NCBI GenBank assembly: GCA_964372275.1
Contig: CAYJRR010000009.1
Span: 1-38,591, forward strand
Direction: 5' to 3'
Length of the DNA: 38,591 nucleotides
Source of the DNA: CAYJRR01 sp964372275 [NCBI: uncultured bacterium]
GTDB lineage: Bacteria > CAYJRR01
A program made the position numbers and the translations under genes. Of the stretch, positions 35,858 through 38,591 are shown one piece after another. Position 1 is the stretch's first letter. Each line of letters opens with the position of its first letter. Below the pieces are notes generated by a model. That model saw only the letters and a program-made list of their open reading frames with translations, ran no database searches and was not told where the DNA came from.

Positions 35858-37285
35858 ATGAACCGTCTCGTTCATCGCAGTCTCCTTTCGGCGGTCGTCG
35901 CGACGGGGGCGATCGCCCTGGCCGCGTGCGACGTGGCGAAAACCGACAAGCCGGCCGAGTCCCCGGAGCCGACGCCGGAGCCGACGGCCGTCTACTCGAA
36001 CGACACCTACGTGGCGGCGCTTCGCGCGGCGAGCCTCCGCCTGCGGGCGAGGCTTCCGTCGACTGCCGACCTCGACAACGTCCGCGCCAACGGCCGGATC
36101 GCCTACGAGCCGATCATCGACCGCTACCTCGATCCGGGGCAGAACACCTACCTGCAATCGCAGATGCAGGGCTTCTACCAGAGCCTTTTCCGGATGGCCG
36201 GCACGATCAGCGGGGACACGGTCAACTACAACGAGCCGTCGAACCTCGGCGTCTACCTGTTCCTCAACGATCGCCCCGTCCAGGAGATGATGACCGCCGA
36301 CTACTGCATCGGCGACAACCTCCAGACGACGACCTGCAGCGGCGGCACGCCCCAGGACAAGCGGGCCGGCGTCGTCACCAGTCAGGCCTTCCTGAAGACC
36401 TACGGAAAGAAGAGCAAGTTCAACTTCCGTCGAACCAGCGCGATGCACCAGATCTTCGCCTGCGGCGTCTACGAGGACTCGACCGATCCGGCGAAGTGGA
36501 TGCGAAGCAACGTCGCCGAGAATCTCTGGCCGTGCAACAAGGGTCAGAACGCCGCGTTCGAATCGGCCGGCGCCAGCTCGGCAAACGGTCCCGATGGGAT
36601 GCCCGGAACGTCCGACGACCAGCCGACCATGAACGTGCAGCCGTGCGCCGGCGACGACTACGTCGATCCGTCGATCATCCCTTGGCAACAGGACGGTGCC
36701 AGCCCTCGGCGCGTCAGCAAGAAGTACCAGGGCTTGCAGGCCGGGATCAATCGCCCCTGCCAGACCTGCCACGGATCGATTCTGCCGCGTCGACTGCTGT
36801 TCACCCCGTGGACGATGACTTCCGATCCGCCGACGGCGTCGGACGGCACCTACGACGCGACGCGCACCATCAAGCATGTCGAAGACTTTGTGCTGAACGC
36901 CAACAAGGACTACTGCGGCCTGGAGACGCCGGGGGACGCGACGGACGACATCGACCCCAACGCGGCCGACTGCGCGGTGGACGCGATGGCCGAATACAAC
37001 GGCATCCGGTTCGCGACGATGCGGGAGTTCTCGCAGTGGTTCACGGGGACCGAGCGATACGAAGAGTGCATGACGATCCGCCACTACAATTTCGCCCTCG
37101 GAAAGTCCCAGGGAACCTTCGGTTTGCAGGCCGGTGTCGGCGTCGAACCGGCAAGGCCGGCACAGGCGACGATCCTTCGCTATCGGCTGGTCTACGAGTC
37201 GAACGAGTGGAGCACCCGGGCCCTTTTGGGAGAGATCTTCAAGGGGAGCGAGTTCCTCGCCGCCCAGGAGGCCCAAGGGGACTAG
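35858..37285 (+). CDS. Exported lipoprotein with one CxxCH haem site, DUF1588/DUF1585-like
   Basis: A 475-residue lipoprotein: MNRLVHRSLLSAVVATGAIA then LAAC (Cys24). It has a single haem-attachment motif, Cys301-Gln-Thr-Cys304-His305 (PCQTCHGSILPRRLLF). The region before it (GVVTSQAFLKTYGKK...RRTSAMHQIFACGVYED) is like DUF1588, and the region after (MREFSQWFTGTERYEECMTIRHYNFALGK) is like DUF1585, domains found together in the large DUF1592-type proteins of planctomycetes and myxobacteria. The N-terminal part (LRLRARLPSTADLDNV) faintly recalls DUF1595/1592. These similarities are by eye and weak. Several other cysteines (CIGDN, TTCSGG, WPCNKG, VQPCAGD) may form disulfides. It needs the ccm operon next door for haem attachment. 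Followed by a strong terminator-like hairpin. Confidence 0.8.
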   Translation: MNRLVHRSLLSAVVATGAIALAACDVAKTDKPAESPEPTPEPTAVYSNDTYVAALRAASLRLRARLPSTADLDNVRANGRIAYEPIIDRYLDPGQNTYLQSQMQGFYQSLFRMAGTISGDTVNYNEPSNLGVYLFLNDRPVQEMMTADYCIGDNLQTTTCSGGTPQDKRAGVVTSQAFLKTYGKKSKFNFRRTSAMHQIFACGVYEDSTDPAKWMRSNVAENLWPCNKGQNAAFESAGASSANGPDGMPGTSDDQPTMNVQPCAGDDYVDPSIIPWQQDGASPRRVSKKYQGLQAGINRPCQTCHGSILPRRLLFTPWTMTSDPPTASDGTYDATRTIKHVEDFVLNANKDYCGLETPGDATDDIDPNAADCAVDAMAEYNGIRFATMREFSQWFTGTERYEECMTIRHYNFALGKSQGTFGLQAGVGVEPARPAQATILRYRLVYESNEWSTRALLGEIFKGSEFLAAQEAQGD

Positions 37286-37310
37286 CTTCGATCGGGTGAT
37301 CGCCTCACGC

Positions 37311-37348
37311 GCGAAAGGCCGGGCAGATGCCCGGCCTTTCGCCATTTT
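37311..37348 (+). terminator. Strong hairpin terminator after the CxxCH lipoprotein gene
   Basis: GCGAAAGGCCGGGCA pairs perfectly with TGCCCGGCCTTTCGC, with GA between them, followed by CATTTT. A 15-base stem located 25 bases after the stop codon and followed by a short T run is a good intrinsic terminator. The formal two-base gap means the inner pairs open to make a larger loop. Confidence 0.8.
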
Positions 37349-37620
37349 CCGGCTCGGAGGACGGTCGCGAGGAGGGTTCGTGGGAGGAGGGCGGTTCGGG
37401 GGTCCGGTCCCCCGAAAAATGGGCATCCTCCCTCTCAACCCCGACCCTCCGGAAAGTCACAGTTGAGAACAGTTGGCGCACTTTTCGGGAAAGTGAAATC
37501 GTTTTCAATATCTTCACGATTTGGCGTTAGGATGAATGTAGCTGGCCCTCGTATTGCTCTTATCTGTGACGACTCGCACGCGCGGTTCGACGCGCGAAGC
37601 GTCTCTTTGGAGGGGGCTCC
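37349..37620 (+). promoter_or_regulatory. Leader/promoter region of the 37621 lipoprotein
   Basis: No gene is seen here. Features: a second hairpin TTCGGGGG/CCCCCGAA (37395-37416); an AT-rich stretch (37486-37540) with TGAAA-TCGT-TTTCA (37494-37507) and a possible -10 TAGGAT (37528-37533) but no good -35; a partial CRP-like site TGTGACGACTCGCACG (37565-37580); and a strong GGAGGGGG ribosome site just before ATG 37621. The AT-rich composition strongly suggests that transcription starts here. Confidence 0.45.
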
Positions 37621-38289
37621 ATGAATGCTACGAAGCTTGTGACGGGCTTCATCGCGGCGCTGGCGACGGTCACCGTGATCGGCTGCGGCCAGGAGTACAT
37701 GCCGCAAAGCGCCAATCCGGACCTCCCCGATCCGGACATGCCCGACCAGGCATTCCAGCTGGTGGGCGACCAGGCCCCCTACCGGTTCGTCAGCTACGAC
37801 TTCCTGCGGGCGATCCTAACCGACGTGCTGATGGTCCCGCCGGACGGGACCCCGAGCCCGAACAATCCGATGGTCGATCCCACCGGGTACTTCGAGGCGA
37901 ACAAGCTGCTCCTGGGTGCGCCGAACTACCAGGCCGATCCGACCCAGACGACGACGGCGGCGCCGATGTCGTCGGGCGGCTTCAAGGTGTGGGTGATCGC
38001 GGCGACCTCGGCGTGCGGCGAGTCGATGACGGCCGATCCGTCGCGCCTGTTCCCCGCGGGGATCGACAACTACGACCACATCTACAACGTCACCGTGGGT
38101 CGCGCCCCGACGGCCGAGGAGGAGCTCAACCTCGACGCCCTCGCGAACGCGGTGTGGCTTGACACCAAGCCGGCCACCACCACGCCCGCGCATACCATGG
38201 GTCAGCCGGTCTTCACCACCCAGGAGAAGAAGGCGGCGGCGCTGTGCAGCGCGGTCCTCGCCTCGCTCGAATTCCTCGGCGACACCTGA
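37621..38289 (+). CDS. Small lipoprotein of unknown function
   Basis: A 222-residue lipoprotein. MNATKLVTGFIAALATVTVIGC carries the lipobox VIGC with Cys22. The mature part is acidic and Pro/Asp-rich at first (NPDLPDPDMPDQAF), then contains YRFVSYDFLRAILTDVLMVP, ANKLLLGAPNYQ, FKVWVIAATSACGES and a C-terminal helical region with AALCSAVLASLEFLG. Two later cysteines could pair. I do not recognise a family. A strong ribosome site (GGAGGGGG) precedes the ATG. The Tat-protein gene starts 69 bases downstream on the same strand, so the two are probably co-transcribed. Confidence 0.82.
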   Translation: MNATKLVTGFIAALATVTVIGCGQEYMPQSANPDLPDPDMPDQAFQLVGDQAPYRFVSYDFLRAILTDVLMVPPDGTPSPNNPMVDPTGYFEANKLLLGAPNYQADPTQTTTAAPMSSGGFKVWVIAATSACGESMTADPSRLFPAGIDNYDHIYNVTVGRAPTAEEELNLDALANAVWLDTKPATTTPAHTMGQPVFTTQEKKAAALCSAVLASLEFLGDT

Positions 38290-38358
38290 TTCGACGGCGA
38301 ACCTTCGAACGACTCTCGATCAAGATCCTTCGACGCTACGCGGAAAGGCAGGGAGAGC

Positions 38359-38591
38359 ATGGCGAACCACCCGTTCAAAGTCTCGCGGCGGTCGTTCATC
38401 TGGAGAACCAGCCAGCTCCTCTCCACACTGGGTCTCGCCTCGTCGGTGCAGGCCGGGTTGATGGACAGGATCAACCGCAAGGCGCTGCGGAAGTGGGGGC
38501 CCGAGGCCCTGGCGCATGCGGGTGACCACGTCGACTTCAGCGTGGAGATCCTGATCCGCGCCGGGTTCCAGGTGAACTGCATGTTCCCCTC
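38359..38591 (+). CDS. Tat-exported protein, N-terminal fragment (runs off right edge)
   Basis: The first 77 codons are in the window. The start MANHPFKVSRRSFIWRTSQL contains a twin-arginine motif (SRRSFIW), then a moderately hydrophobic segment (LLSTLGLASSVQA) with a possible cleavage before GLMDRI. The mature start (INRKALRKWGPEAL, DFSVEILIRAGFQVNCMFP) is not enough to identify the protein. In planctomycetes and myxobacteria, DUF1501 and DUF1552 Tat proteins commonly accompany DUF1588/1592-type proteins, which is one possibility. Preceded by GGGAG three bases before the ATG's AGC, a close ribosome site. The Tat signal suggests a folded, perhaps cofactor-bearing product. Confidence 0.78.
   Translation, partial: MANHPFKVSRRSFIWRTSQLLSTLGLASSVQAGLMDRINRKALRKWGPEALAHAGDHVDFSVEILIRAGFQVNCMFP

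Noticed and set aside
34255-37438. Long minus-strand frames opposite the VWA and CxxCH lipoproteins
   Set aside because: Both are Arg/Val/Asp-rich antisense readings without signals or domains.

Overview
The window is GC-rich throughout (GC-rich codon third positions, many GTG and some TTG starts, frequent 4-base ATGA/GTGA stop-start overlaps) and encodes a diderm bacterium: at least seven lipoproteins, a Tat substrate, and a System I cytochrome c maturation operon. The Cys-type CcmE, the CxC-type CcmH, an AgmX-like C-terminal domain, a von Willebrand factor A lipoprotein with an Arg-rich C-terminal tail, and a DUF1588/DUF1585-like haem lipoprotein fit a Myxococcota/'Deltaproteobacteria'-like lineage best. 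That placement is inference; no rRNA or tRNA gene is present to test it.

Left edge (1-4774, minus): the first 1591 codons of a giant lipoprotein built from FG-GAP beta-propeller repeats. The repeats come as 14 and then 7 units, and each block interrupts a cadherin/Ig-like domain at the same seam. 5-15 kb: acyl-CoA metabolism genes (Rid-family protein, SDR, hotdog thioesterase, 3-hydroxyacyl-CoA dehydrogenase, two enoyl-CoA hydratases, an MDR oxidoreductase), a large regulator with a degenerate ATPase domain and a Fis-type helix-turn-helix, greB, an Fpg/Nei-type DNA glycosylase and an unrecognised lipoprotein. 15.5-21.2 kb: a radical SAM protein translationally coupled to a nucleoside hydrolase-like protein, then (minus) an operon of aldehyde dehydrogenase, DUF547 lipoprotein and a MauE-START fusion. 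21.3-26.4 kb: acyl-CoA thioesterase, a VKOR-DsbA fusion, a lipoprotein with a regulatory-like beta domain, threonine aldolase and a PDZ protein. 26.4-27.7 kb (minus): ECF sigma factor, zinc anti-sigma factor and a CopD-like membrane protein.

27.8-34.1 kb is a complete-looking ccm operon in the order E-F-H-I-A-B-C-D. An AT-rich repeat element of about 150 bp, with heptamer tandem repeats and long inverted and direct repeats, sits between ccmF and ccmH and is open in the ccmH frame. 34.3 kb to the right edge holds exported proteins: a VWA lipoprotein directly behind a perfect TGTGA-N6-TCACA palindrome, a CxxCH lipoprotein, a small lipoprotein and the start of a Tat-exported protein. The ccm operon would supply haem attachment for the CxxCH protein. 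The VKOR-DsbA fusion would supply periplasmic disulfides. The most unusual items are the nested propeller/Ig protein, the AT-rich element in the ccm operon, the radical SAM/nucleoside hydrolase pair, the MauE-START fusion and the exported module at the right end.
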